A DNA stretch of 50,759 nucleotides, from assembly GCA_003223555.1 (NCBI GenBank), contig QHVM01000025.1, forward strand, positions 1-50,759, written 5' to 3'. The DNA comes from Acidobacteriota bacterium (GTDB lineage Bacteria; Acidobacteriota; Vicinamibacteria; Fen-336). Positions 33,989 to 42,974 of this stretch are shown here, piece after piece; position 1 is the stretch's first letter, and each line of letters starts with the position of its first letter. Under the pieces are notes generated by a model. The model was given only the letters and a program-made list of their open reading frames with translations, did no database searches and was not told the origin of the DNA. The translations under genes and the position numbers were made by a program.

Positions 33989-35481
33989 TGGACCTTGGGC
34001 AGCGGGGGCAGCCCGAGGCGGGTCGCTTCCTTGTCGACCGTCGCGACGAAGTCGTTGATGCGCGGTAGCCGCTTGCCGTTGATGAAGAGGGTCGGCGTAC
34101 CGCTCACGCCGCCCTCGCGGCCCTCCTCGATCTGGGCCGCCAGCCGCTCCTTCATCCGCCCCGAGGCCAGGCAGGTCTGCACCGCCGCGCCGTCCAGGCC
34201 GGCCGCGGCCGCGAGCTGGACGACGTCCTTCATCTCCGGCTTCTCGAGCTGGCTCGAGAAGACCTTGTCGTGGTACGGCCAGAACCCGTTCTGCTCCTGG
34301 GCGCACAGGCCGCCCATGGCCAGCCAGCACGCGCCCTCGTGGATCGTCTGCTTGACGTTCGGGTTGCACAGCGCGTCGAGCGGGTAGTTCTTGTAGTAGA
34401 GCGTCACGCGGTTCGCGGTCTGCGGGAGGTAGCCGGAGAAGGCGCCGGCGATGTTCTTGCAGAAAGGGCAGAGGAAGTCCGAGAACTCCACGACCTTGAC
34501 CGGACCCTGGGGGGCGCCCTTGGACGGGATCCCGTCCAGCTTCAGCGAGACGACCGGGGCGGCGTCGAACTCCCGGGCCGCCTTTTGGGCGAAGTACTGC
34601 TCGAGCTTCTTGGGATCGTCCAGGATCTCCTGGAGCCGCCGGGCCTGCTCGGTGGCGACCCGCGCCTCCTCCTGGAAGCGCTGGGCGTCGCTGCCCGCCT
34701 CCACCGGACGCGCCGGGGCGAGCGAGGGGGGGGGCGTGAACAAGGGCGTGCCGAGGATGGCGGCGGCCCGGCCCTTCTCGCGGCTGTCGAGCGCTTTCTC
34801 GGAGGCGTAGACGGCGGCGGCCAGGGCCAGGCTGGCCGACAGCCAGCCCGCGAAGACGAGCCGTCCGTCCCGCCGGGTGACCGCCTCACCCACCACGGCG
34901 CCGTCCCGCCGCGCGGGCAGCAGGAACGCGAGGGCCAGCGCGTTCAGCGCGTAGGTGAGGAGGCAGAGCCGGCAGAAGGCGTGGATCGCCACCACCTGCA
35001 CGCCAAGCAGCACCACGTCGGCGGCCAGCGCCACCACGAACGCGAGCAGGGCCAGGGCGGCGGCGGCATCGTGCGACTCGGCCCCGGCGAAGAGCGACAG
35101 CAGCAGCAGGCTCCCGACCGAGAGCGCGAAGAAGAGCCCGACCGCCGCCAGGGGCATGCCCCGCACCTGCGAGTAGCGGCTGCGGGCCACGGCCTCGCAC
35201 CCGCTCTGGGTCCCTTCGCCGCCGCAGATCTGGCTCACGGCCGCGGTGGCCCGCGGCTCTCCGTGGTGCTCGAGCAGGAGGAGCCCGGAGGTGGCGGCGC
35301 TGACCGCGCACACCAGCGCGGCGAGCAGGATGCGCGCGCGGCCGACGTGCGGACCCGGAGGCGCGGGGGCCGCGGCAGCGGGCCGGGCCGCCGGGACGGC
35401 TGGCGCCGGAGCCGGCGCCGGGGCGACCGCGGAGGCCGGCGGGACCTCCTCGGCGGCCGCCTTCTTCTTGAAGATGTCCAT
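33985..35481 (-). CDS. Vitamin K epoxide reductase-DsbA fusion (disulfide-bond formation)
   Basis: A 498-residue protein from ATG 35481. A Pro/Ala-rich cytoplasmic lead (1-48) precedes a four- or five-helix VKOR domain (about 50-225) with the loop pair Cys86 and Cys95 (ICGGEGTQSGCEAV) and the quinone-site pair Cys170-x-x-Cys173 (FCRLC). A periplasmic linker leads to a DsbA-like thioredoxin domain (about 315-490) with active site CPFC (338-341) in FSDFLCPFCKN and the cis-Pro loop GGVSGTPTLFING. The fusion would oxidise exported proteins and pass electrons to quinone, replacing DsbB plus DsbA. Cysteine-paired Sel1 proteins such as the one at 8043 are plausible clients. It is coupled to polX by a GTGA overlap. 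Confidence 0.92.
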   Translation of the reverse strand: MDIFKKKAAAEEVPPASAVAPAPAPAPAVPAARPAAAAPAPPGPHVGRARILLAALVCAVSAATSGLLLLEHHGEPRATAAVSQICGGEGTQSGCEAVARSRYSQVRGMPLAAVGLFFALSVGSLLLLSLFAGAESHDAAAALALLAFVVALAADVVLLGVQVVAIHAFCRLCLLTYALNALALAFLLPARRDGAVVGEAVTRRDGRLVFAGWLSASLALAAAVYASEKALDSREKGRAAAILGTPLFTPPPSLAPARPVEAGSDAQRFQEEARVATEQARRLQEILDDPKKLEQYFAQKAAREFDAAPVVSLKLDGIPSKGAPQGPVKVVEFSDFLCPFCKNIAGAFSGYLPQTANRVTLYYKNYPLDALCNPNVKQTIHEGACWLAMGGLCAQEQNGFWPYHDKVFSSQLEKPEMKDVVQLAAAAGLDGAAVQTCLASGRMKERLAAQIEEGREGGVSGTPTLFINGKRLPRINDFVATVDKEATRLGLPPLPKVQ

Positions 35482-35490
35482 CTCCCGAAT

Positions 35491-36213
35491 CTACTCAGCG
35501 CGCGCGAGGGGCGCAAGCCGGCCCCGGCGCCGGAAGGGCACGTCCAGCAGCAGGAAGGCGACGAGCGCGAGCGCGTCGGCGGCGGCGATGTAGACCGGCC
35601 ACGGGCCGAGCCAATCGAGCAGCGTGCGCGCGGCCGGCTTCCGGCAGAGGAAGAGGTAGTTCGCGTCCAGGGCGACGTCCGCCGCGCCCACGGCAACCGC
35701 GTAGGCGTTGGTGAGGAGCAGGACCCGCCATGGCGCGCCCGCGCGAGGACGGCAGCCGAACCCGAAGACGAGCACCGCCGCCGCGGCCACCACCAGGCCG
35801 TGAAGGGCGAAGAAGGAAATGAACGCCGGGTCGGGGAAGCCGTTGCGCACGTCCGGAGCGGCCATCGCCAGCGCCGTGCCCGCTCCCGCCCAGAAATAGA
35901 GCAGCTCGCAAGCCAGGGCCTGTCGCGTCCAGAGAGCGAAGACGGCCACCAGGATGAGCAGGTCGCAGACGTGGAGCGGGAGCAGGTCCAGCAGATCCAG
36001 CGTTCCCTGGCCGGCCCACTCGGCGAGCGTGGCGGCCGTGACGGTGACGAGCGCCGCGGCGAGCCCGAAGCGGACGGCGGCGGCCGAGCGTCCCTCCGGA
36101 TCGCGGCGGACGAGCCGCACGAGGCCGATCGCGAGAACGGTCGTGAGCAGGAGCGCGCCGAGGTGGCCGGGTCCGAACAGAACGAAGGGCCGCGCCTCCC
36201 CCACCGGCAGCAC
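35491..36213 (-). CDS. TIGR02206-like integral membrane protein (YwaF/TMEM164 type)
   Basis: A 240-residue protein with seven or so hydrophobic helices. GTG 36213 is chosen; upstream in-frame codons would overlap the divergent NADH dehydrogenase start. The N-terminus FVLFGPGHLGALLLT, followed by the DLLPLHVCDLLILVAVFAL helix, AFISFFALHGLVVAAAAVLV and LDANYLFLCRKP, fits the TP0381/YwaF family. In this family the conserved His and Cys (LPLHVCD) are thought to be functional, but the activity is uncertain. It ends 10 bp before the VKOR-DsbA start and may be co-transcribed with it. Confidence 0.8.
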   Translation of the reverse strand: MLPVGEARPFVLFGPGHLGALLLTTVLAIGLVRLVRRDPEGRSAAAVRFGLAAALVTVTAATLAEWAGQGTLDLLDLLPLHVCDLLILVAVFALWTRQALACELLYFWAGAGTALAMAAPDVRNGFPDPAFISFFALHGLVVAAAAVLVFGFGCRPRAGAPWRVLLLTNAYAVAVGAADVALDANYLFLCRKPAARTLLDWLGPWPVYIAAADALALVAFLLLDVPFRRRGRLAPLARAE

Positions 36214-36220
36214 AAGCGGG

Positions 36221-37477
36221 ATGCTAACGTGGGAAGACGTGAAAGACCCGCATGTCGTGATCGTGGGCGGCGGCTTCGCGGGCCTCGGCGCCGCGCGGGC
36301 CCTGCGCGCCGCCCCCGCGCGGGTGACCCTGCTCGACCGCCGCAACCACCACGTGTTCCAGCCCCTGCTCTACCAGGTGGCCACCGCGGGCCTGTCGGCC
36401 CCCGAGATCGCGGCCCCCCTGCGCCGCATCCTGCGGCACCAGGCCAACGTGACTGTGCTGATGGGCGAGGTGGTCTCGGTGGACGTGGGCCGCCGCACGC
36501 TCGTGCTGAGCGACAGCGAGATGGGCTACGACTACCTGGTCCTGGCCACCGGCGCGACGCATTCGTACTTCGGCCACGACGGCTGGGCGGCGCACGCCCC
36601 GGGCCTCAAGAGCATCGAGGACGCGCTCGAGATCCGGCGCCGCCTGTTCCTGGCCTTCGAGCGGGCCGAGCGTGAGGACGATGCCGGAGCCCGCGCGGCA
36701 TGGCTCACCTTCGTGGTCGTGGGGGGTGGTCCCACCGGTGTGGAGCTGGCCGGAACGCTGGCCGAGATCGCCCGCCACACGCTGACCCGGGAGTTCCGGC
36801 GGATCGATCCCTCCCGGGCGAAGGTCGTGCTCCTCGAGGCGGCCGATCGCGTCCTGCCGCCCTATCCGCCGGTCTTGTCGCAGAGGGCCCGGCGCCAGCT
36901 GGAAGGCCTCGGGGCCGAGGTCCGCACCGGCGCGCTCGTCACCGGCGTCGATGCGTCCGGCGTCGCTCTGGGATCCGAGCGCATCGCCGCCCGCACGGTG
37001 CTGTGGGCGGCGGGAGTGGCCGCCTCGCCCCTCGGACGCTCGCTCGGCGCCGCAGTGGACCGCGCCGGGCGGGTCAAGGTCGAGAGGGACCTCAGCCTGC
37101 CCGGCCGGCCCGAGGTGTTCGTCGCGGGCGACCTGGCGGCGTTCGAGCAGGACGGCCGGCCCATCCCCGGCGTCGCGCCGGCCGCCATGCAGATGGGCCG
37201 GCATGCGGGCGCCAACGTGCGGCGCGCCCTGGCCGGGCGGCCGCGGGCGCCGTTCCGCTACGTCGACAAGGGATCGCTGGCCACCATCGGGCGCAAGGCC
37301 GCGGTGGCCGACTTCGGCCGCGTGCACCTGTGGGGCCTGCCCGCCTGGCTGGCCTGGCTCGGGATCCACATCTTCTTCCTCATCGGGTTCCGCAACCGCC
37401 TGTTCGTCCTGCTCGACTGGGCGATGGCCTACCTGAGCTACGAGCGCGGCGCTCGCCTGATTCTCTTCGACGAATGA
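36221..37477 (+). CDS. ndh: Type II NADH:quinone oxidoreductase
   Basis: A 418-residue protein. ATG 36221 gives MLTWEDVKDPHVVIVGGG; GTG 36239 is an alternative that starts closer to the fold. FAD-binding VVIVGGGFAGLGAARAL is at the N-terminus, NAD-binding FVVVGGGPTGVELAGTLAEI is in the middle, and PEVFVAGDLAAF is the second FAD contact. The quinone-side motif GVAPAAMQMGRHAGANVRR is present. The C-terminus has the membrane-anchoring LPAWLAWLGIHIFFLIGFRN helix typical of bacterial NDH-2. It feeds electrons from NADH to the quinone pool without pumping protons. The SGNH hydrolase gene overlaps it by 4 bp. Only 7 bp separate it from the divergent membrane-protein start. Confidence 0.92.
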   Translation: MLTWEDVKDPHVVIVGGGFAGLGAARALRAAPARVTLLDRRNHHVFQPLLYQVATAGLSAPEIAAPLRRILRHQANVTVLMGEVVSVDVGRRTLVLSDSEMGYDYLVLATGATHSYFGHDGWAAHAPGLKSIEDALEIRRRLFLAFERAEREDDAGARAAWLTFVVVGGGPTGVELAGTLAEIARHTLTREFRRIDPSRAKVVLLEAADRVLPPYPPVLSQRARRQLEGLGAEVRTGALVTGVDASGVALGSERIAARTVLWAAGVAASPLGRSLGAAVDRAGRVKVERDLSLPGRPEVFVAGDLAAFEQDGRPIPGVAPAAMQMGRHAGANVRRALAGRPRAPFRYVDKGSLATIGRKAAVADFGRVHLWGLPAWLAWLGIHIFFLIGFRNRLFVLLDWAMAYLSYERGARLILFDE

Positions 37478-39348
37478 AACAAGCCACGGCGAGGCTGCTC
37501 CTCGTGGCGGAGGCCCTCCTCGCGCTGTGGCTCGTCCGCAACTTCTTCTACGTGACGACGTGGCGGCTCTACCTCGACGGGCGCGCCGCGGAGCGGAGCG
37601 GCTCGTCGGCCGCCCAGCGCTTCGAGGTGGAGGGCGGACGCGTCGTGCCGGAGATCCTCAGCCCCGCGGACGATCGCCTGCGCTTCACGCTACGCCTCGA
37701 GCGGCCCGCGACGCTCCGGTTCGAGGCACGACCCGGCGGCCGCGCGAGCTATGAGGTGGCCCTCGTGCGGGGAAGGGACCGGAAGATCGTCGCCCGCGGC
37801 GACGCCGGCCGGCCTTCGGCGGTGTCGCTGGCGCTTCCTCCCTTCGAAGGCGCGCTCGAGCTGGCCAACCATGGACCGTTGACCTGGGCCGACCTGCGGA
37901 TCGTCGGCCGGCTCCGGTTCGCGCTGCCTCTGGCCACGCTGGTGATGCTCGCCGGGCTGTCCCTCGCCCTGCCGCGCTGGGAGGGCTCGTTCGCCCCCGC
38001 GCTCTCGAAGCGCCAGCGCTCGGCCGCGCTCGAGACGGCACTCCTGCTCGGCGGCGCGCTGGGCGCGCTGGGCGCCGCGGAGCTGGCGCTGCGCGCGCTC
38101 GGCCCCCGGCTGGGCGCCGGCATGGCCGCGCAACGCCGCGACCTGGGCGAGGCCTGGCCCAATCCCCGCTGGCAGGAGACGAAGCGCTATGGCCTTCGGC
38201 TGCGCGCCGGGCTCGAGACGTTCGCCGAGGTGAGCCATGGCGACATCGTCTGGATGGGATTCGTGCCTCCCGAGGTGTCGCCCGCCCGGACACGCCGCTT
38301 CGCCTTCCACACCGACGCCGAGGGCTTCCGCAACGCCGCCGTGCGCGACCCCATCGCGGTGGCCGCCCTCGGCGACTCCTTCACCGACGCGATGACGCTG
38401 CCGGCCGAGCAGGCATGGCCCGCCCGGCTGGAGGCGCGCCTCGGCCGGCCGGTGCAGAACTACGGGACGGCCGGCTTCGGGCCCCAGCAGGAGGAGAGGG
38501 TCCTCTCCGACTTCGCCCTCCGCCATCGCCCGGGGGTGGCCGTGCTGGCCTTCTTCGCCGGCAACGACCTCTTCAACGCCGAGACCTTCGACGATCGAGA
38601 GCGCTCCGCGGGCGGCGCGCGCGAGCGCCCGCCGGGCTGGCGCCTCAAGGACACCGTCGCGCGCTTCGACGAGCTCTACGTGATGAGCCTCGTCCGCGCC
38701 GCGGGGCAGAGGCTGCAGGAGACCTGGCCGGGAACGGCGCCGGCGCGGGCGGATGGCGGGCCGGTCGAGCCGGACCTCGACCCGCTGCCGGCCGCGCCCG
38801 GCCAGCGCCCGTCGTTCGACCGCGGGATGTTCACGGTGCCGGTGGCCGGCCGCGCGCTCCGCGTCGCGCTCATGCCGCCCTACCTGGCGACGCTGCGTTT
38901 TCCGGCCGCCGAGCTGCGCGCGCGGCGCGGCTGGGCGCTGACCCGCCAGAGCATCGAGCGCATGCAGCGCCTCGGCCAGGCGAGCGGCGCGGAGCTGGTC
39001 GTGATGTTCGTCCCCTTCAAGAGCCAGGTCTATCTCCCGCTGCTCCGCAGGAGCTTCCCTCCGGACGAGCTCGATCGGGCCCTGCGCTTCTACTTCCGCG
39101 GCACCGGGAGCACGGTGCCTTCCCGGGCGCTGGCCGGCAACCGCCTCGCCCTCAACGGCCTCGTGCAGTCGTTCTGCGCCGAGCGCGGCATCCCCTTCCT
39201 CGACCTGACGCCGGCGCTGGAGGCCGAGGTGGAGCGCGGCCGCAACGTCTACTTCGCCGACGACGCCCACTGGAACGCCGCCGGGCACGAGGTGGCCGCC
39301 GCGGCGCTGGCCGAGTTCCTGCACGGCCGCGGCCAGCCGCGGCCGTGA
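37474..39348 (+). CDS. Membrane-anchored SGNH/GDSL-type hydrolase (AlgJ/AlgX-like)
   Basis: A 624-residue protein whose ATG overlaps the ndh stop (ATGA). A TM helix lies near residues 8-28 and another pair near 150-205. A beta-rich segment fills the space between them. The catalytic SGNH domain begins at about 290 with VAALGDSFTDAM (nucleophile Ser302), NYGTAGFGPQQEE and LAFFAGNDLFN, and closes with DAHWNAAGH (Asp597, His599). This matches polysaccharide O-acetyl esterase or transferase relatives of AlgX/AlgJ. A cell-surface glycan substrate is likely but unproven. It follows ndh by overlap and precedes the M13 peptidase. Confidence 0.82.
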   Translation: MKQATARLLLVAEALLALWLVRNFFYVTTWRLYLDGRAAERSGSSAAQRFEVEGGRVVPEILSPADDRLRFTLRLERPATLRFEARPGGRASYEVALVRGRDRKIVARGDAGRPSAVSLALPPFEGALELANHGPLTWADLRIVGRLRFALPLATLVMLAGLSLALPRWEGSFAPALSKRQRSAALETALLLGGALGALGAAELALRALGPRLGAGMAAQRRDLGEAWPNPRWQETKRYGLRLRAGLETFAEVSHGDIVWMGFVPPEVSPARTRRFAFHTDAEGFRNAAVRDPIAVAALGDSFTDAMTLPAEQAWPARLEARLGRPVQNYGTAGFGPQQEERVLSDFALRHRPGVAVLAFFAGNDLFNAETFDDRERSAGGARERPPGWRLKDTVARFDELYVMSLVRAAGQRLQETWPGTAPARADGGPVEPDLDPLPAAPGQRPSFDRGMFTVPVAGRALRVALMPPYLATLRFPAAELRARRGWALTRQSIERMQRLGQASGAELVVMFVPFKSQVYLPLLRRSFPPDELDRALRFYFRGTGSTVPSRALAGNRLALNGLVQSFCAERGIPFLDLTPALEAEVERGRNVYFADDAHWNAAGHEVAAAALAEFLHGRGQPRP

Positions 39349-39376
39349 TAGCGTGGGGAATCCCGCGAGGAGAACG

Positions 39377-41416
39377 ATGCGCCCATCCAATATTCCGTCC
39401 GCCGTGGCCCTGATCGTGCTGGCGGCCTGGCCCGTCCTGGCCCGGGCCGCCGATCCGGCCGTGCGGTTCGACCCGAGCGCCCTGGACCGGAGCGTGGCGC
39501 CGTGCGCGGACTTCTACCAGTTCGCCTGCGGAGGATGGCTGTCCCGAAACCCGGTGCCTCCCGACCGCGCCCGCTGGGACCGCTTCGCCGAGCTGGCCGA
39601 GCGCAACCAGACGGTCCTGCGCGGCATCCTGGAGAAGGTCTCGACCGCCGATGCTGGCCGCGATCCCGTCGACCAGAAGATCGGCGACCAGTATGCCGCT
39701 TGCATGGACCAGGCCGGCATCGAGGCCAGGGGCCTGGCCCCGCTGAAGCCGGGGCTGGACCGCATCGGCGCGGTCAAGGCCAGGGCAGAGCTGCCCGCGG
39801 TGCTGGCGTGGCTGCAGGACGAGGGCGTCAACGTGGCCTTCCGCTTCCATTCCCAGCCGGACTTCAAGGACGCCAACTCCGTCATCGCGGCCGCCGACCA
39901 AGGCGGGCTCTCGCTCCCCGACCGCGACTATTACCTCAAGGATGACGCCAAGTCGGCCGATCTCCGCGCGAAGTACCTCGCGCACGTGCAGAGGATGCTG
40001 GAGCTTTCCGGCGAGGATCCCGCGGCGGCCGCGGCCGACGCCCGCGCGGTGATGGACCTGGAGACGGCGCTCGCCCGGGTATCGCTGGAGCGGGTCAAGC
40101 GCCGCGAGCCCGCCAACATCTACCACAAGATGAAGGCGGAGGACCTGCAGGCGCTTACGCCCCACTTCGACTGGAAGGCGTACCTGGTCGCGATCTCGGC
40201 CCCCGCGCTGCCCGACCTGAACGTGGCCGTGCCGGACTTCTTCAAGGGCCTCGACGCGCAGCTCGACGCGACGCCGCTCGAGGCCTGGAAGGCCTACCTC
40301 CGCTGGCACGTCGTGCACGGCAACGCCGGCCTGCTGCCGGCGGCCTTCGTGGACGAGGACTTCGCCTTCTACGGGCGCGCCCTCACGGGAGCGAAGGAGC
40401 TGCGGCCGCGGTGGAAGCGGTGCGTGGCGATCGTCGACGACGAGATGGGAGAGGCGCTCGGCCGCCGCTACGTCGAGGCCACCTTCGGGGCCGAGGGCAA
40501 GGAGCGCACCTCGAGGATGGTGGCCGCGCTCGAAGCCGCGCTGGAGCGCGACATCAAGACGCTGCCCTGGATGACCGAGCCGACCAAGGTGCAGGCGCTG
40601 GCAAAGCTGCACGCCATCGCCAACAAGATCGGCTATCCCGACCGCTGGCGCGACTACTCCAGCCTGCGCGTCGTCCGCGGGGACGCCCTCGCCAACGACT
40701 GGCGGGCGGCGGAGTTCGAGTCGCGCCGGGACCGGGCCAAGATCGGCCGGCCCCTCGACCGCAGCGAGTGGGGCATGAGCCCGCCCACCGTAAACGCGTA
40801 CTACAACCCCCTGCAGAACAACATCAACTTCCCGGCCGGCATCCTCCAGCCGCCGTTCTACGACGTCGCGATGGACGACGCCGTCAACTTCGGTGGCATC
40901 GGGGCGGTGATCGGGCACGAGCTGACCCACGGCTTCGACGACCAGGGCCGGAAGTTCGCCGCCAACGGCGACCTGGCGGACTGGTGGACGGCCGAGGACG
41001 CCCGGGAGTTCGAGAACCGGGCCGCCTGCATCGCCGACGAGTACGCGGGCTTCACGGTGGCGGGGGACGTGCATCTCAACGGCAAGCTCACGCTGGGCGA
41101 GAACACGGCCGACAACGGCGGGCTGAGGATCGCCTACATGGCCTTGATGCAGACGCTGGCCGACGCCACCCGGAAGCCGGCCGCCGCCGTCATCGACGGC
41201 TTCACACCGGAGCAGCGCCTCTTCCTCGGCTGGGCCCAGGTCTGGTGCCAGAACGAGACCGAGGAAAGCGCGCGGCTGCGGGCCAACGTCGACCCGCACT
41301 CACCGGGACGCTATCGCGTGGACGGCGTGATGGCCAACATGCCGGAGTTCCAGCAAGCCTACTCCTGCAAGGCGGGAGACGCCATGGTGCGCGAGAACGC
41401 CTGCCGGGTCTGGTGA
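39377..41416 (+). CDS. M13-family (neprilysin-like) zinc endopeptidase
   Basis: A 679-residue protein from ATG 39377, preceded by GAGGAGAACG. It has a signal peptide (LAAWPVLARAAD). The N-terminal half carries the M13 lid with CADFYQFACGGWL and DRDYYLK. The zinc site is HELTH (514-518, in VIGHELTHGFDDQGR), with the third ligand Glu575 in GENTADNGG. NAYYNPLQNNINFPAGIL and the closing CRVW are standard. The length is typical. It should be an extracytoplasmic oligopeptidase. Several Cys pairs (MDQ-region, AACIADE, SCKAG) would be disulfides, again potential substrates for the VKOR-DsbA protein. Confidence 0.93.
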   Translation: MRPSNIPSAVALIVLAAWPVLARAADPAVRFDPSALDRSVAPCADFYQFACGGWLSRNPVPPDRARWDRFAELAERNQTVLRGILEKVSTADAGRDPVDQKIGDQYAACMDQAGIEARGLAPLKPGLDRIGAVKARAELPAVLAWLQDEGVNVAFRFHSQPDFKDANSVIAAADQGGLSLPDRDYYLKDDAKSADLRAKYLAHVQRMLELSGEDPAAAAADARAVMDLETALARVSLERVKRREPANIYHKMKAEDLQALTPHFDWKAYLVAISAPALPDLNVAVPDFFKGLDAQLDATPLEAWKAYLRWHVVHGNAGLLPAAFVDEDFAFYGRALTGAKELRPRWKRCVAIVDDEMGEALGRRYVEATFGAEGKERTSRMVAALEAALERDIKTLPWMTEPTKVQALAKLHAIANKIGYPDRWRDYSSLRVVRGDALANDWRAAEFESRRDRAKIGRPLDRSEWGMSPPTVNAYYNPLQNNINFPAGILQPPFYDVAMDDAVNFGGIGAVIGHELTHGFDDQGRKFAANGDLADWWTAEDAREFENRAACIADEYAGFTVAGDVHLNGKLTLGENTADNGGLRIAYMALMQTLADATRKPAAAVIDGFTPEQRLFLGWAQVWCQNETEESARLRANVDPHSPGRYRVDGVMANMPEFQQAYSCKAGDAMVRENACRVW

Positions 41417-41421
41417 GGCCG

Positions 41422-41478
41422 TGGCCAGCGTTGCCTTTGAACGCAGAGGTCGCGGAGAAAGACGGAGAGGACGCAGAG
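41422..41478. repeat. AACGCAGAG intergenic repeat, copy 2
   Basis: GAACGCAGAGGTCGCGGAGA and GGAGAGGACGCAGAGGACGG follow the M13 stop. The preceding TGGCCAGCGTTGCC also occurs inside the copy at 32072 (32094-32107), which shows that the two share more than the hexamer-like units. Confidence 0.75.
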
Positions 41479-41518
41479 GACGGAAAAGGAGCAGGGTCCG
41501 ACCGGTTATCCTGCGCGC

Positions 41519-41914
41519 GTGGCAGAGTACTTCGTCGTCTACAAGAAGGACGGCCGGGGCTGGCGCGCCGGGGTGCGTGGCTATCGCCGGGCCCGCGCCC
41601 GCGGGCGGACGATCCGCGTGACGCGGGTCCGGCTGCGCCGCGCGCTGGCGCTGCTGGTGCAGGACCCCGACGACATGGACTTCGTGGAGGACGTGCGCCT
41701 GCCCGGCGCGGCGCGGCGGCTCCTCGGCCGCCACTGGGCGTCGCGCCGCCGCCTGGCCGGCGCGCAGGCGCGGGCCGACGCCGCGGCCGGGGCCGCGCTC
41801 CAGGCCCTGAAGGACCTGTCGCTCGGCATCCGCGACGCCAGCGACCTCCTGGGCGTTCCGCCCCTGAAGCTGGCCCGGCTCTGGAAGACGCGCGCCTCGG
41901 ACCGGCTCGCCTGA
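41519..41914 (+). CDS. Small basic protein, HicB-like N-terminus with C-terminal helix-turn-helix-like end
   Basis: A 131-residue protein from GTG 41519. The start AEYFVVYKKDGRGWRAGVRG has the strand pattern of the HicB antitoxin fold (Y-x-V-x-Y-x-x-D-x-x-GW). The C-terminal helices LKDLSLGIRDASDLLGVPPL resemble a helix-turn-helix. No HicA-type toxin lies next to it, so an antitoxin role is unsupported. A DNA-binding regulator is another reading. It ends 7 bp before fpg and is probably co-transcribed with it. Confidence 0.55.
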   Translation: MAEYFVVYKKDGRGWRAGVRGYRRARARGRTIRVTRVRLRRALALLVQDPDDMDFVEDVRLPGAARRLLGRHWASRRRLAGAQARADAAAGAALQALKDLSLGIRDASDLLGVPPLKLARLWKTRASDRLA

Positions 41915-41921
41915 GAGGCGG

Positions 41922-42716
41922 ATGCCCGAGCTGCCCGAGGTCGAGACCGCGCGCCGCCTGGCCCGGCGGGTGCTGACCGGGCACCGCATCGTGGCGGTGG
42001 CGACCGTCGATGATCCCATCGTCTACGCCGGCGTGAGCCCTCGCCGCCTGGCCGCCGCGCTGAGGGGTCGGCGCGTGGAGGCGGTCGGCCGCAAGGGCAA
42101 GCACTTCTGGCTGGAGCTGGACCGGCGCCCCTGGCCGGCCTTCCACTTCGGCATGAGCGGGTCGCTGCGGGTCTACGGCGACGCTTCCGAGCGGCCCCGC
42201 TACTGGAAGCTCGAGCTGCAGAGCGAGGACGGCGCCCGGCTGGCGATCCGCGATCCCCGCCGTCTCGGCCGCATCCGGCTGCTGCGTGATCCGGCGCGCG
42301 AGCCGCCCATCAGCCGGCTGGGCTTCGACGTCCTGGAGGAGATGCCCGGGCCGCGCCAGCTCCACGGGCTGCTGTCGCGGCGGCGGGGACCCATCAAGGC
42401 GGTGCTGCTGGACCAGGGCCTCTTCGCCGGGGTCGGCAACTGGATCGCCGACGAGGCGCTCTACCAGGCCCGCATCAGCCCCCACCGGCCGGCCGCCAGC
42501 CTGAAGCCGGCCGAGGTCGCGCGCCTGCGCCGGCGGCTGGCGGCGATCGTCGTCCTGGCCGTGAGGGTGCTCGCGGCGGAGAAGGACCTCCCGCGCGGGT
42601 GGCTCTTCCACCGGCGCTGGAGCGACAGCCGCCCGCAGGGCCGCCGGGCCGAGCGCATTGTCCGCGAGACGATCGGCGGCCGCACCGCCGCCTGGGTCCC
42701 CAGCCGCCAGCGCTGA
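41922..42716 (+). CDS. Formamidopyrimidine/Nei-family DNA glycosylase with a zincless finger
   Basis: A 264-residue protein beginning MPELPEVETARRLARR: the catalytic Pro, Glu and a central Lys in GRKGKHFWLEL are present, with FHFGMSGSLRVYG, RDPRRLGRIRLL and the H2TH region GLFAGVGNWIADEALYQARI. The usual C-terminal zinc finger with four Cys is absent; instead the end reads WLFHRRWSDSRPQGR then IVRETIGGRTAAWVPSRQR, with no Cys at all. The retained GGRTAAWVP hairpin is the pattern of zincless-finger members such as plant Fpg and NEIL1. So it should excise oxidised bases such as 8-oxoguanine or formamidopyrimidine and nick the strand. Confidence 0.92.
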   Translation: MPELPEVETARRLARRVLTGHRIVAVATVDDPIVYAGVSPRRLAAALRGRRVEAVGRKGKHFWLELDRRPWPAFHFGMSGSLRVYGDASERPRYWKLELQSEDGARLAIRDPRRLGRIRLLRDPAREPPISRLGFDVLEEMPGPRQLHGLLSRRRGPIKAVLLDQGLFAGVGNWIADEALYQARISPHRPAASLKPAEVARLRRRLAAIVVLAVRVLAAEKDLPRGWLFHRRWSDSRPQGRRAERIVRETIGGRTAAWVPSRQR

Positions 42717-42748
42717 ACGCAGCCGTTCCGCGAGCGGCGTCGGCCTTC

Positions 42749-42795
42749 TAACGCAGAGGACGCAGAGAGGAACAGAGAGAACGCAGAGGAAAGTG
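42749..42795. repeat. AACGCAGAG intergenic repeat, copy 3
   Basis: TAACGCAGAGGACGCAGAGA, then GAACAGAGAGAACGCAGAGG. It lies 32 bp after fpg in the otherwise geneless space up to the metK stop at 42975. Confidence 0.75.
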
Positions 42796-42873
42796 GATAG
42801 GCAGCGATGTCGCGCAACGGTAACGGAGGGCGCGCGCGTGTCCCGGAGCGCGCGACTGGTTGATGGACCCGAT

Positions 42874-42907
42874 ATCGACCGCGCCGTCGTCAGACGACGC
42901 GGTCGAT
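42874..42907. terminator. Hairpin between convergent fpg and metK
   Basis: ATCGACCGC (42874-42882), a three-base bulge, GTCGTC, then GACGAC and GCGGTCGAT (42893-42907) form a long bulged stem. It sits between two convergent genes and can act on both strands. No T run follows. Confidence 0.5.
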
Positions 42908-42974
42908 CAGGACGGAGCGCGCGGAGTGGACACCACGCGCCCGGCCCTGAGGCAGCCTTGCGAGTTGGGGTGGC

